From positions 1 through 30,450 of the forward strand of contig JAJGAH010000001.1 of NCBI GenBank assembly GCA_020844525.1: 30,450 nucleotides of DNA, given 5' to 3'. Source of the DNA: Eubacterium sp. Lineage in GTDB: Bacteria > Bacillota > Clostridia > Lachnospirales > Lachnospiraceae. Of the stretch, positions 1-7,064 are shown piece after piece. The position numbers and the translations under genes were made by a program. The notes under the pieces were generated by a model that made no database searches, was not told where the DNA came from, and worked only from the letters and a program-made list of their open reading frames with translations. How positions within the stretch are numbered: the first letter of the stretch is position 1; each line of letters opens with the position of its first letter.

Positions 1-213
1 TATCACCTGCCGGAACAATCATCTGAATAGCCGGAACAATCATCCAATAAATAAATGAACCACTCGTTTATTTTGATTAACATATTTGATTATTTCCAGG
101 CGTGTTACACAGGCTGTGAACTGATTCTCCGTTTCCTGCTGTATTAGTATCCAGTACTTTGTTCCATGCACGGGTAACAGCCCAAAGGCCGTCCGCACAG
201 CCGCGTAGATTGA
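1..213. repeat. Gene-free left edge with a 21-bp tandem repeat
   Basis: No convincing gene is seen here. Two direct copies of a 21-bp unit stand side by side at 9-29 and 30-50; the first 15 bases (GCCGGAACAATCATC) are identical and the rest diverges. Just downstream, AAATAAATGA and TCGTTTATTT form a short A+T-rich hairpin around 50-74. The tandem copies could be the subterminal repeats of an insertion sequence whose body lies left of the window, but no transposase is visible, so this is only a guess. Confidence 0.4.
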
Positions 214-747
214 TTATAGCGAAAAATCGAAGGTATCACTGCCGAAATGCTGGTTTTTCCAGTTCATCAGCCAGAGCATCATTTCCCTGCCGCCGGCACT
301 GCGGAGTGTTTCAATACAGCCTTCCACGTTCCCCGATGTGAAAAAGCCCTCCTCGGCCAGAAGCTCCAGTACGGTAAAATTCCGATCCGCGGCGATACGT
401 TTCAGAATTTCCTGCAGTTTTTGGGAAATCCTGTTCCGGTACTCCTCTGCCTTCGCAGGTGAAAGATCCAGTGGATACTTCAGCCGCATCAGAATCATTT
501 CTGCTCTTCTGGCATCCATCCAGGTCCGGTCAAGAATCTGATCGTAAACGGTAAAGTCATATTCCCTGCCGTTTTTCCCGAAGCCCTCGAGAAGCTCCCG
601 CATCATGTAGGAATTTTCCACTGGAAACACAATTACCGTATCCGAGTGCCTTAACCGGATACGGTCACAACCTTCAACATTTCCGTCACGTGCACATTTT
701 AACAGAAACGGATCATTTTTTAAATACTTATCTATGGATACCATCAT
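214..747 (-). CDS. Small ankyrin-like protein of the MoxR/VWA gene set
   Basis: A 177-residue soluble protein without signal peptide or membrane segment. The phrase GNVEGC appears twice, near residues 23 and 138, each at the start of a helical stretch, which suggests degenerate ankyrin-like helical repeats. The C-terminal segment LWLMNWKNQHFG resembles the ending of small proteins I recall beside MoxR/VWA pairs in Clostridia; that is recollection, not a search. Two adjacent ATG codons (747 and 744) follow a weak AAGG. The gene lies 150 bp after the MoxR gene on the same strand and may be read with it. No catalytic motif is visible and the function is unknown; a scaffold or substrate-adaptor role is inferred from context only. 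Confidence 0.75.
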   Translation of the reverse strand: MMVSIDKYLKNDPFLLKCARDGNVEGCDRIRLRHSDTVIVFPVENSYMMRELLEGFGKNGREYDFTVYDQILDRTWMDARRAEMILMRLKYPLDLSPAKAEEYRNRISQKLQEILKRIAADRNFTVLELLAEEGFFTSGNVEGCIETLRSAGGREMMLWLMNWKNQHFGSDTFDFSL

Positions 748-823
748 AAAACCTTAAATTTCTGCCTATTGCCTGTTTGTCACGTTTTTGCATGCATAAT
801 ATAATTTTGTGTCATCGATAAAG

Positions 824-888
824 CCTGTGACAAGAGGTCTGACACCTCGCAGTCTGCTTCCCCCTGTGTCAAAGTGTCTGATCCCTCG
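824..888. repeat. Pair of REP-like direct repeats
   Basis: Two 26-bp copies at 824-849 and 863-888 match at 20 of 26 positions, both beginning CCTGTG and ending CCTCG, with a 39-bp period. The first contains the hairpin GAGGT-CTGAC-ACCTC; the second reads TGTCAAAGTGTCTGATCCC. They resemble the TGTCAAAGGGGTCTGACCCC type of palindromic element often seen with Y1 (RAYT/IS200-like) transposases. No such transposase lies in the window. They sit between the MoxR gene and the small protein gene, where they could also affect mRNA 3' ends. Confidence 0.45.
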
Positions 889-897
889 TCTCTTTCT

Positions 898-2412
898 TCA
901 GCCTTCGAATGCGTTGACTTCGCGGGAAAGTTCTTTCTCCCGCTCTGAGAGCATGAATTTCCGGTTGTAGCGATAATAGGCCTCGTTTCCGTGCTCTGTC
1001 AGGAATGCGGAGCTGTAATCGTTGACCGTGAGTTCCGTTACCAGAAGCAGCATTTCGTTTCCATCACCGAATACACGGCTGATGAAGGAAAATGCATTGG
1101 TGATCTGGCTGCTGATTCTGGTTGTCTGTGCCTGCATGGTGCTGACACGCTTTGCGAAGCTGTCCTTTACCAGGGCAAACTCCTGCTCTGATCCGGCGGG
1201 CTTTTCCAGCTGGAACTGCTTCAGGCAGTCCTGGATAAAGGCAATCGGGTACTGCCTTCTGGCTCTCTGTTCATCGGTGATCCCGTTTGCGGAGGAAAGC
1301 TCCTGCAGATCTTTCTCTTCCTGCTGTGCTTCTTCTGTCAGAAGCTCAGAGACACTCCGGCTGTTTTTCTCCCGGATTGATTTTCCGATTTCGGACAAAA
1401 GGGCATGCAGCGTCTTGAGACAGTTCTCCTCCCGGACATTTGTTCTGATTTCCGGCAGAAGTGCTTCTGTCAGAAGACGGATCAGCGTCATGCGCTCATC
1501 AAAAGGAGCCTTTTTCGCTCTTTTTTCGATGGCAGGATCATTGGTGCCTTCCAGAATCCGGCCGATCTGGTAATCCTCCCGGTATTTCCGGAACAGCTGA
1601 TACCAGGTGGCAAATTCAGAGGCAATGCGCGGATGATGCAGATACTGCCCGATGAGCATCTCGTCAATCGGAAAGCCCTGCTCCTCATAAAGGTACATCG
1701 CTTCTGAGAGGTCCTCCCATCCACGGGCTGTCACATAATTTTTTCCATCTACTGTCGTCTCAACGGTATAGAAGTCCTCGCTCCGTATATCCAGATAAGA
1801 CAGGATCGCCCGGTGAATTCTCTGCTTTTCGGCATATTCCTTCCATACGGAATAATCCGGCTCTGCCTTGAGGACCTTCAGACGGTCCAGCGTAACAATA
1901 TCGAATTCGTGCACGGAACGGTTGTACTCCGGGGGATTTCCCGCGGTTACCACCACCCAGCCCCTTGGAATCTGATGATTGCCGAAGGTCTTGTACTGCA
2001 GAAACTGCAGCATGGATGGTCCAAGTGTCTCGGATACACAGTTAATCTCATCCAGAAAAAGAATCCCCTCTTTTTTTCCGGATTTTTCCATGTTCTCGTA
2101 CATGGAGGCAATAATTTCACTCATTGTATATTCGGATACATTTACGGATTCCCCCTGGTAGGTTTTCCTTGTAATAAAAGGAAGCCCCAGTGCACTCTGT
2201 CTGGTGTGATGGGTCATGGAATAGGAGACCAGAGAGATGTCCAGCTCCCTGGCGATCTGCTCCATGATCGCGGTCTTGCCGATTCCCGGCGCACCAATCA
2301 GAAACACCGGTCTCTGGCGTTCCAGCGGAATCCTGTAATTTCCATATGCATCCTTCATCAGATAGATGGTGACCGCCTGACGAATCTGTTCCTTTGCCTG
2401 CTGAATATTCAC
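898..2412 (-). CDS. MoxR-type AAA+ ATPase
   Basis: Predicted ATPase chaperone of the MoxR group, which usually works with VWA-domain partners to mature or remodel protein complexes. Seen directly: Walker A GAPGIGKT (about residues 40-47), Walker B ILFLDEIN (117-124), a sensor-1 region TAGNPPEYN (156-164) and a long helical C-terminal part of about 300 residues with no recognised domain. I start it at GTG 2412 because GGGAGAAG lies just upstream; a TTG 23 codons earlier has no good site. It encodes 504 residues. Its VWA partner lies 166 bp upstream on the same strand. An inverted repeat (2486-2508) in that gap surrounds a TATATA and could be part of its own promoter. The complex it acts on cannot be told from sequence. 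Confidence 0.9.
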   Translation of the reverse strand: MNIQQAKEQIRQAVTIYLMKDAYGNYRIPLERQRPVFLIGAPGIGKTAIMEQIARELDISLVSYSMTHHTRQSALGLPFITRKTYQGESVNVSEYTMSEIIASMYENMEKSGKKEGILFLDEINCVSETLGPSMLQFLQYKTFGNHQIPRGWVVVTAGNPPEYNRSVHEFDIVTLDRLKVLKAEPDYSVWKEYAEKQRIHRAILSYLDIRSEDFYTVETTVDGKNYVTARGWEDLSEAMYLYEEQGFPIDEMLIGQYLHHPRIASEFATWYQLFRKYREDYQIGRILEGTNDPAIEKRAKKAPFDERMTLIRLLTEALLPEIRTNVREENCLKTLHALLSEIGKSIREKNSRSVSELLTEEAQQEEKDLQELSSANGITDEQRARRQYPIAFIQDCLKQFQLEKPAGSEQEFALVKDSFAKRVSTMQAQTTRISSQITNAFSFISRVFGDGNEMLLLVTELTVNDYSSAFLTEHGNEAYYRYNRKFMLSEREKELSREVNAFEG

Positions 2413-2485
2413 GTATCTTCTCCCTGTTGTTTGAGCCGCAAAACTTTTCGTGCGGCAGACCGGCAAATCCGGTTCCTTCAATAAA

Positions 2486-2508
2486 ATTTGTTACTATATA
2501 AAACAAAT
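2486..2508. promoter_or_regulatory. Inverted repeat upstream of the MoxR gene
   Basis: ATTTGTT (2486-2492) and AACAAAT (2502-2508) form perfect 7-bp arms around the 9-bp spacer ACTATATAA. It lies 74-96 bp before the GTG start in the VWA-MoxR gap. It may be an operator or cover a promoter; a short A+T-rich palindrome can also occur by chance. Confidence 0.3.
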
Positions 2509-2578
2509 GGCAAAGCTCTCCACCGTTTGTCATGGCAATTTCAATTCTATTATGGATGGCGAAGCACTCCGCAGCCTG

Positions 2579-4111
2579 TTATTGCATTTTTTCTGAACAA
2601 TCCTGCAGCTTTGCTTCTGAAAGCTCCTCCGGCTCCAGAATGACACGCATAGCCCAGGCCGGCACCTTTGGTATCTCAAAACGGTCTCTCACAAATACGA
2701 AAGCCGTCGGATAGTCCGGTTTCCGGGCCGGAAAGGTTCCATATCCATCAGTGAAATACAAAAGTCCCCGGAGATTTTTCAATTCACCGGAGGCGCGCAG
2801 CTGATCCACACGTGAAAATACCGGCCGGAAGTCCGTGCCGCCGGATCCTGTGATCTCTATTTCCTTCATATACTGATCAAATTCAGCCTCGGAGGTGATG
2901 GTCTTATCCTGCCGGACCTCGCTGTCGCATTGTATGATGTGCAGATGGATGCGCTCCGTAAAGCTTTCCGTTGTCTTCATGACAGACCAGGTCTTGTGCA
3001 GAAAGCTCCGGATAACCCGTCCCTGGCAGGACCCCGAGGTGTCCAGGGCGATGACAAAATCACGGATCTTCATTGTCTCCCGGTATTCCAACGGCTCAAT
3101 CAGCGGCATGTTGCGGTACAGCTGCATGCCATAAGTATAGTAGATATAGTCAAACTCGTCCTGGTTGATGTACATCTCCTCCGCGGGTCTGGCAAATTTT
3201 TTCAGAAAGCTCTCATAGGATCCACTCTTGTGGTACTGCTCCCTGAATACCTTCTTCAGTTTGCCGGGAAGCATGGACTGGTTTTTTTCGAAGGAGTCCA
3301 TATCATCCTGTACACCGCTGCTGATCGTCTGCCATTTCTGCCCGACAGAGTCTCCGCCTCTGCGGATGATCATTTCCTTCCAGATATGGTCCTCCAGCAT
3401 CCAGGGTTCGTGCCGGTCAAATCGGAAAAGATCCGCGAGATCCAGGGTCAGATCCCTGTGGTTCTGAAACACGCGGTACAGCTGTTCGGCCGTCATCTGC
3501 TGCACATACCCGCGCAGCTGACCGATCCTGCTCTTGCGGTCCCAGTCATCCGGAAGCTCCAGTCCCGCAAGAGTGCATTCCATCACGGCATTTTCAACGG
3601 CAATGTCTGCCGCAAGGTCCCAGAGCTCTGTTTCCAGACGGGTATATCGGAACGGGTGGCGAAACAGACAGTGAAAAATCATATGGAGCCAGGTGCGGAT
3701 CAATCTCGTCCGGTCCTTCTGAAACAGATGAAGCACGTAGTCTGCATCACAATAGACATAACTTCCGTTTGTCCCGATACCCGATGGAAGGTTTTCCAGA
3801 CGATACCCGTCTGTATCAATTCCGAACAGGGTTCCCGCCAGCTTTTCCGAGACAGATTTTTGGTTCTGCCCTTCCATTGCAGACACTGTCTCTGCAGTAC
3901 TCCGGCTGTTCTGAATTTTCAAACCCTGTTCAGCCTTTGAAGGCACCGGAGCGGGCGTATAAAAAACGACCGGCATTGCCAGGATGGCACGGTTAAAATA
4001 GGGCATCCTTGTAATCAATGCGTCCCGCGCAAACTGCAGAATCTGCCCGGCCAGCATTTCCCCTGGATCCTGTGCCCTGCCTGTATCTCTTTTATTGTTT
4101 TCCGGTACCAT
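2579..4111 (-). CDS. VWA-domain protein with degenerate metallopeptidase-like region
   Basis: A 510-residue protein of the VWA-like/DUF2201 type that pairs with MoxR ATPases. The C-terminal VWA domain has the metal-ion adhesion signature: DTSGS (about 356-360), GGTDF (423-427) and FTDGYG (452-457). The N-terminal half matches the putative metallopeptidase domain, but where the family has HExxH this reads HMIFH (about 143-147), so the catalytic glutamate is replaced by methionine. The following RHPF and ELWDLAADIAVENAV segments fit the family. I start it at ATG 4111 after GGAGAAG; a GTG at 4183 would add 24 unlike-looking residues but also has AAGGA upstream. No signal peptide, so it is probably cytoplasmic. 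It starts 83 bp after the DAHP synthase gene on the same strand. Confidence 0.85.
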   Translation of the reverse strand: MVPENNKRDTGRAQDPGEMLAGQILQFARDALITRMPYFNRAILAMPVVFYTPAPVPSKAEQGLKIQNSRSTAETVSAMEGQNQKSVSEKLAGTLFGIDTDGYRLENLPSGIGTNGSYVYCDADYVLHLFQKDRTRLIRTWLHMIFHCLFRHPFRYTRLETELWDLAADIAVENAVMECTLAGLELPDDWDRKSRIGQLRGYVQQMTAEQLYRVFQNHRDLTLDLADLFRFDRHEPWMLEDHIWKEMIIRRGGDSVGQKWQTISSGVQDDMDSFEKNQSMLPGKLKKVFREQYHKSGSYESFLKKFARPAEEMYINQDEFDYIYYTYGMQLYRNMPLIEPLEYRETMKIRDFVIALDTSGSCQGRVIRSFLHKTWSVMKTTESFTERIHLHIIQCDSEVRQDKTITSEAEFDQYMKEIEITGSGGTDFRPVFSRVDQLRASGELKNLRGLLYFTDGYGTFPARKPDYPTAFVFVRDRFEIPKVPAWAMRVILEPEELSEAKLQDCSEKMQ

Positions 4112-4194
4112 CTGTACTTCTCCATTCAGAACGCTATTTGCACAGCCAGCTTTCAAGCAGATCTTTCCGACAGAATAATCCACATCCGGATCCT

Positions 4195-5232
4195 TTACTC
4201 CACCAGATCTGCAAGCTCAAGAATCAGTCTTTCAGATTTCTCCCATCCCAGACAGGGATCGGTAATTGACTTTCCGTATACGCCCTCACCGATCTTCTGG
4301 TTTCCATCCTCAATATAGCTCTCGATCATAAGTCCCTTTACGAGATGCTGGATGTCGCTGGACACATGCATGCTGTGCAATACATCCTTGGCGATCCGGA
4401 TCTGCTCCAGGTATTTCTTGCCGGAGTTGGCATGGTTGCAGTCCACAATCACTGCAGGGTTCTGAAGATTCCGCTCCGCATACAGGTCACAGATATTGCG
4501 CAGGTCTTCATAATGATAGTTGGGCATGCTGTTATTGAACTTGTCCACGTAGCCGCGGAGAATCGCATGCGCCATCGGATTGCCTGTGGTCTGCACCTCC
4601 CAGCCTCTGTAGAGGAATTTCTGCCGGGACTGTGCGGCGGTGATGGAATTCATCATAACGGTCAGATCTCCAGAGGTTGGATTTTTCATGCCTGCAGGAA
4701 TGCCAATGCCGCTGGCTACCAGACGGTGCAGCTGGTCCTCCACGGAACGTGCTCCGACTGCCACATAGGAAAGCAGGTCTGAAAGATATCTGTGATTTTC
4801 CGGATAGAGCATTTCCTCTGCACAGGTAAAACCGGTTTCGCGGACAACTCTTGTATGCATTTCACGGATGGCGATGATACCGGCGAGCATATCCTCTTTT
4901 CCCTCCGGGTCCGGCTGATGCAGCATGCCCTTATATCCGGTTCCGAGGGTCCTCGGCTTGTTTGTATATACACGGGGAATGATAAAAATCTTATCCTTCA
5001 CCTTTTCCTGCACACCGGCGAGGCGGGTCATATAATCCAGTACTGCATCTTCATTATCCGCAGAACAGGGACCGATGATCAGCAGAAAACGATGGTCCTC
5101 TCCGGTAAAGATCTGTTCGATTGTCTGATCCCGCTGTTCTTTGATCTCTTTCAGTTTCTCATCCAGCGGAAACTCTTCCTTCAGTTCCTTTGGAGTCGGA
5201 AGTTTCCTGATAAAATTCATCTGCATTTCCAT
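4195..5232 (-). CDS. aroF: 3-deoxy-7-phosphoheptulonate synthase (DAHP synthase), class I
   Basis: Catalyses condensation of phosphoenolpyruvate with erythrose 4-phosphate to DAHP, the first step of the shikimate pathway. The 345-residue protein has the AroF/AroG/AroH layout: IIGPCSADN near residues 52-60, PRVYTNKPRT (86-95), a lysine-bearing GYKGMLHQPDP segment, SRQKFLYRGWEVQTTGNPMAHAILRG split across the central barrel, and VDCNHANSGK near the end. The start is ATG 5232, with GAGGAG nine bases upstream; a TTG at 5256 is less likely. The length matches the family. Feedback type (Phe, Tyr or Trp) cannot be decided by eye. It stands alone at the head of the minus-strand block, with an A+T-rich palindrome (5343-5372) in its upstream region. 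Confidence 0.95.
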   Translation of the reverse strand: MEMQMNFIRKLPTPKELKEEFPLDEKLKEIKEQRDQTIEQIFTGEDHRFLLIIGPCSADNEDAVLDYMTRLAGVQEKVKDKIFIIPRVYTNKPRTLGTGYKGMLHQPDPEGKEDMLAGIIAIREMHTRVVRETGFTCAEEMLYPENHRYLSDLLSYVAVGARSVEDQLHRLVASGIGIPAGMKNPTSGDLTVMMNSITAAQSRQKFLYRGWEVQTTGNPMAHAILRGYVDKFNNSMPNYHYEDLRNICDLYAERNLQNPAVIVDCNHANSGKKYLEQIRIAKDVLHSMHVSSDIQHLVKGLMIESYIEDGNQKIGEGVYGKSITDPCLGWEKSERLILELADLVE

Positions 5233-5342
5233 AATATTATTCTCCTCGTCTGACAATGTAGTAAAGGCGGCGTCGTTTTTACACTATATCACAAAAAGAT
5301 CGTGCCATTTTCGCACTTTAACGTGTAAAAGAACGCATGCAG

Positions 5343-5372
5343 TTTTTATCATATCATACTTTGTGATAAAAA
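5343..5372. promoter_or_regulatory. Palindrome in the aroF upstream region
   Basis: TTTTTATCA (5343-5351) and TGATAAAAA (5364-5372) are perfect 9-bp arms with a 12-bp spacer. Read on the minus strand, TTGTTT, a 16-bp gap and TATGAT overlie this palindrome, which could place an operator across an aroF promoter about 115 bp before the start codon. The promoter match is moderate. Confidence 0.35.
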
Positions 5373-5408
5373 CAACCGTCTGGCATACATGTTTGCTTTA
5401 CTTGGGAC

Positions 5409-5567
5409 GGCAGGAAGGTTCTGTGCAAACACGTCGTCTTATCTCATTTCGCATGGAACCATCTGCACGCCCTCCGAGGCTCCAAAATGCGGGTCGCCAT
5501 CTGCGGGCGGCAGGTTCCATGCGAAATTTCGAACGACTTCCTATCGTTTGCTGCAGAACCTCCTGCC
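5409..5567. repeat. 159-bp imperfect inverted repeat (giant hairpin)
   Basis: The outer arms 5409-5430 and 5546-5567 are 22 bp each and nearly complementary, with small bulges. The inner arms 5446-5460 (ATTTCGCATGGAACC) and 5513-5527 (GGTTCCATGCGAAAT) are perfect over 15 bp. Inside these, TGC/GCA (5464-5466 with 5510-5512) and CGCCC/GGGCG (5468-5472 with 5505-5509) extend the stem to a loop of about 32 nt. There is no T-run, so it is not an ordinary terminator. It lies between divergent genes and could be a miniature inverted-repeat element or a structured RNA. Confidence 0.6.
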
Positions 5568-5678
5568 TGATCTGTATCCTGCCCGTTCTTTACAGATTGA
5601 AATATTGTAACGTTTCATATATAATCAAACAAGTGTTTCGTGCGTTGAAGCGTAACGCTTTGCTGTGCTGCATAGGTC

Positions 5679-5693
5679 ATGATTGGCAATCAT
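5679..5693. promoter_or_regulatory. Perfect 15-bp palindrome upstream of the MocR gene
   Basis: ATGATTG and CAATCAT are perfect arms around a single G. The TGATTG half recurs in the 18-bp repeats at 5705-5722 and 5758-5775, so this may be a third, inverted binding site for the same regulator. Confidence 0.35.
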
Positions 5694-5704
5694 TGCTATC
5701 CACC

Positions 5705-5775
5705 ATTGATTGATTACATAATGTTGATAGCTTACATAAAATTGTCCAATATATTATATTGATTGATTACGCAAT
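5705..5775 (+). promoter_or_regulatory. Promoter of the MocR gene flanked by two 18-bp direct repeats
   Basis: ATTGATTGATTACATAAT (5705-5722) and ATTGATTGATTACGCAAT (5758-5775) match at 16 of 18 positions and are 53 bp apart, close to five helical turns. Between and overlapping them are TTACAT (5732-5737), a 17-bp spacer and TATATT (5755-5760), a plausible sigma-A promoter. MocR/GntR regulators commonly bind repeats next to their own genes, so autoregulation is inferred. Confidence 0.5.
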
Positions 5776-5799
5776 ATTATTGAATAAGAAGAAACTACC

Positions 5800-7005
5800 A
5801 TGCGATATACAATAGATCGTAGTGCAAAGCAGCCTGCTTATCTCCAGCTTTATTTGCAGATGCGGGAGGATATTGTGACAGGAGCCTACCCTTATGGTGC
5901 CAGGCTTCCTTCCAAGCGGCTGGTCACCTCTGAGCTTGGGATCAGTGTGATTACTGTAGAGCATACCTACGCGATCCTCTGTGATGAGGGATACGCCGAG
6001 TCCCGGGAGCGAAGCGGCTATTATGTCTGCTACCGGGAACCGGATGTTGTTCCGGTGGCGGGGACCGTGAGTTCTGCCACCGCCTCCCGGAATTTGTCCG
6101 GAAATGACGCTTTGCCTGGTGCGTCAGGCAACAAGCTCGATGCATACTCGGAAAAGAGACTGCGTCATCAGGAGCGGGACGTCATGGATGAGACGAGCCG
6201 TTCCGGGGCTTCTGACGGATCTGACGGCATTCCCTATGGCATTCTTGCGCGAACAATGCGGAGAGTTCTCACAGCGCAGGGAGAAAAGGTGCTGGTTAAA
6301 TCTCCCGGAAGCGGCATTCCGGAGCTTCGGATCGCCATCGCTTCCTATCTGGCACGCAGCCGGGGCATCCGTATTGAGCCCTCCCAGGTGATTATCGGTT
6401 CCGGTGCGGAATATCTGTACAGCCTGATTGTGCAGCTTCTTGGCCATGACCGTATATATGCGCTGGAGGATCCGTCGTACGAAAAAATCCGCCGCATGTA
6501 TGAGGCAAATGGGGTCGTGTGCGATATGCTGAAAATGGGTCCGGAAGGTATCCGCAGTGATGCCCTTGCCCATACTAAGGCCACCGTCCTTCATGTGACC
6601 CCCTTCAACAGCTATCCCAGCGGCATTACGGCTTCCGCGTCCAAGCGACGGGAATATATAAGGTGGGCCACAGAGCGGAATGGCACAATTATTGAGGATG
6701 ATTTTGATTCAGAGTTCACCTTTTCCTCCAAGGCGGAGGATACGCTTTTCTCTCTGGAGCCGAAGAAGACCGTCATTTACCTGAACACTTTTTCCAAAAC
6801 AGTCTCTCCGTCCATCCGGATCGGATATATGATCCTGCCGGAGGAGCTGACCGGACAGTTTCAGGCAAAGGTCGGTTTTTACTCAAGCACGGTTCCTACC
6901 TTTGAACAGTACGTTCTGACTGATCTGATCAACCGCGGGGATTTTGAGCGTCATATCAACAGTGTGCGCAGGAGACGACGCAAGGAAATGAAACAGACGG
7001 TATAA
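5800..7005 (+). CDS. MocR/PdxR-type regulator (GntR HTH plus aminotransferase fold), C-terminally short
   Basis: A transcription factor joining a GntR winged helix (residues about 5-72, SKRLVTSELGISVITVEHTY) to a fold-type-I aminotransferase domain that senses PLP or a PLP adduct. The PLP site is present: DDFDSEF, then TFSKTVSPSIRIGYM with the lysine that forms the Schiff base, and NSYPSGIT. The chain is 401 residues and stops at RRRRKEMKQTV, just where the small C-terminal subdomain should begin. MocR proteins usually have roughly 450-490 residues, so about 80 appear to be missing. No continuation is seen in the other frames after 7005. The linker 76-150 is long and low in conservation. The NSS transporter gene follows after 59 bp, so the regulator probably controls it. 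Confidence 0.85.
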   Translation: MRYTIDRSAKQPAYLQLYLQMREDIVTGAYPYGARLPSKRLVTSELGISVITVEHTYAILCDEGYAESRERSGYYVCYREPDVVPVAGTVSSATASRNLSGNDALPGASGNKLDAYSEKRLRHQERDVMDETSRSGASDGSDGIPYGILARTMRRVLTAQGEKVLVKSPGSGIPELRIAIASYLARSRGIRIEPSQVIIGSGAEYLYSLIVQLLGHDRIYALEDPSYEKIRRMYEANGVVCDMLKMGPEGIRSDALAHTKATVLHVTPFNSYPSGITASASKRREYIRWATERNGTIIEDDFDSEFTFSSKAEDTLFSLEPKKTVIYLNTFSKTVSPSIRIGYMILPEELTGQFQAKVGFYSSTVPTFEQYVLTDLINRGDFERHINSVRRRRRKEMKQTV

Positions 7006-7064
7006 AATGCCTGCAGCACTTTGGGGAATAGTTGCAGCATATTTGAGGAGGAATTCTTATTATC

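Noticed and set aside
2930..3940. Plus-strand open frame of 336 codons antisense to the VWA gene
   Set aside because: Its composition is unlike a real protein and the opposite strand carries a clear VWA-domain protein.
5446..5527. TGGAACC within the large hairpin as part of a T-box leader
   Set aside because: The rest of the T-box sequence, the specifier stem and a terminator are absent, and the orientation and distance to genes do not fit.
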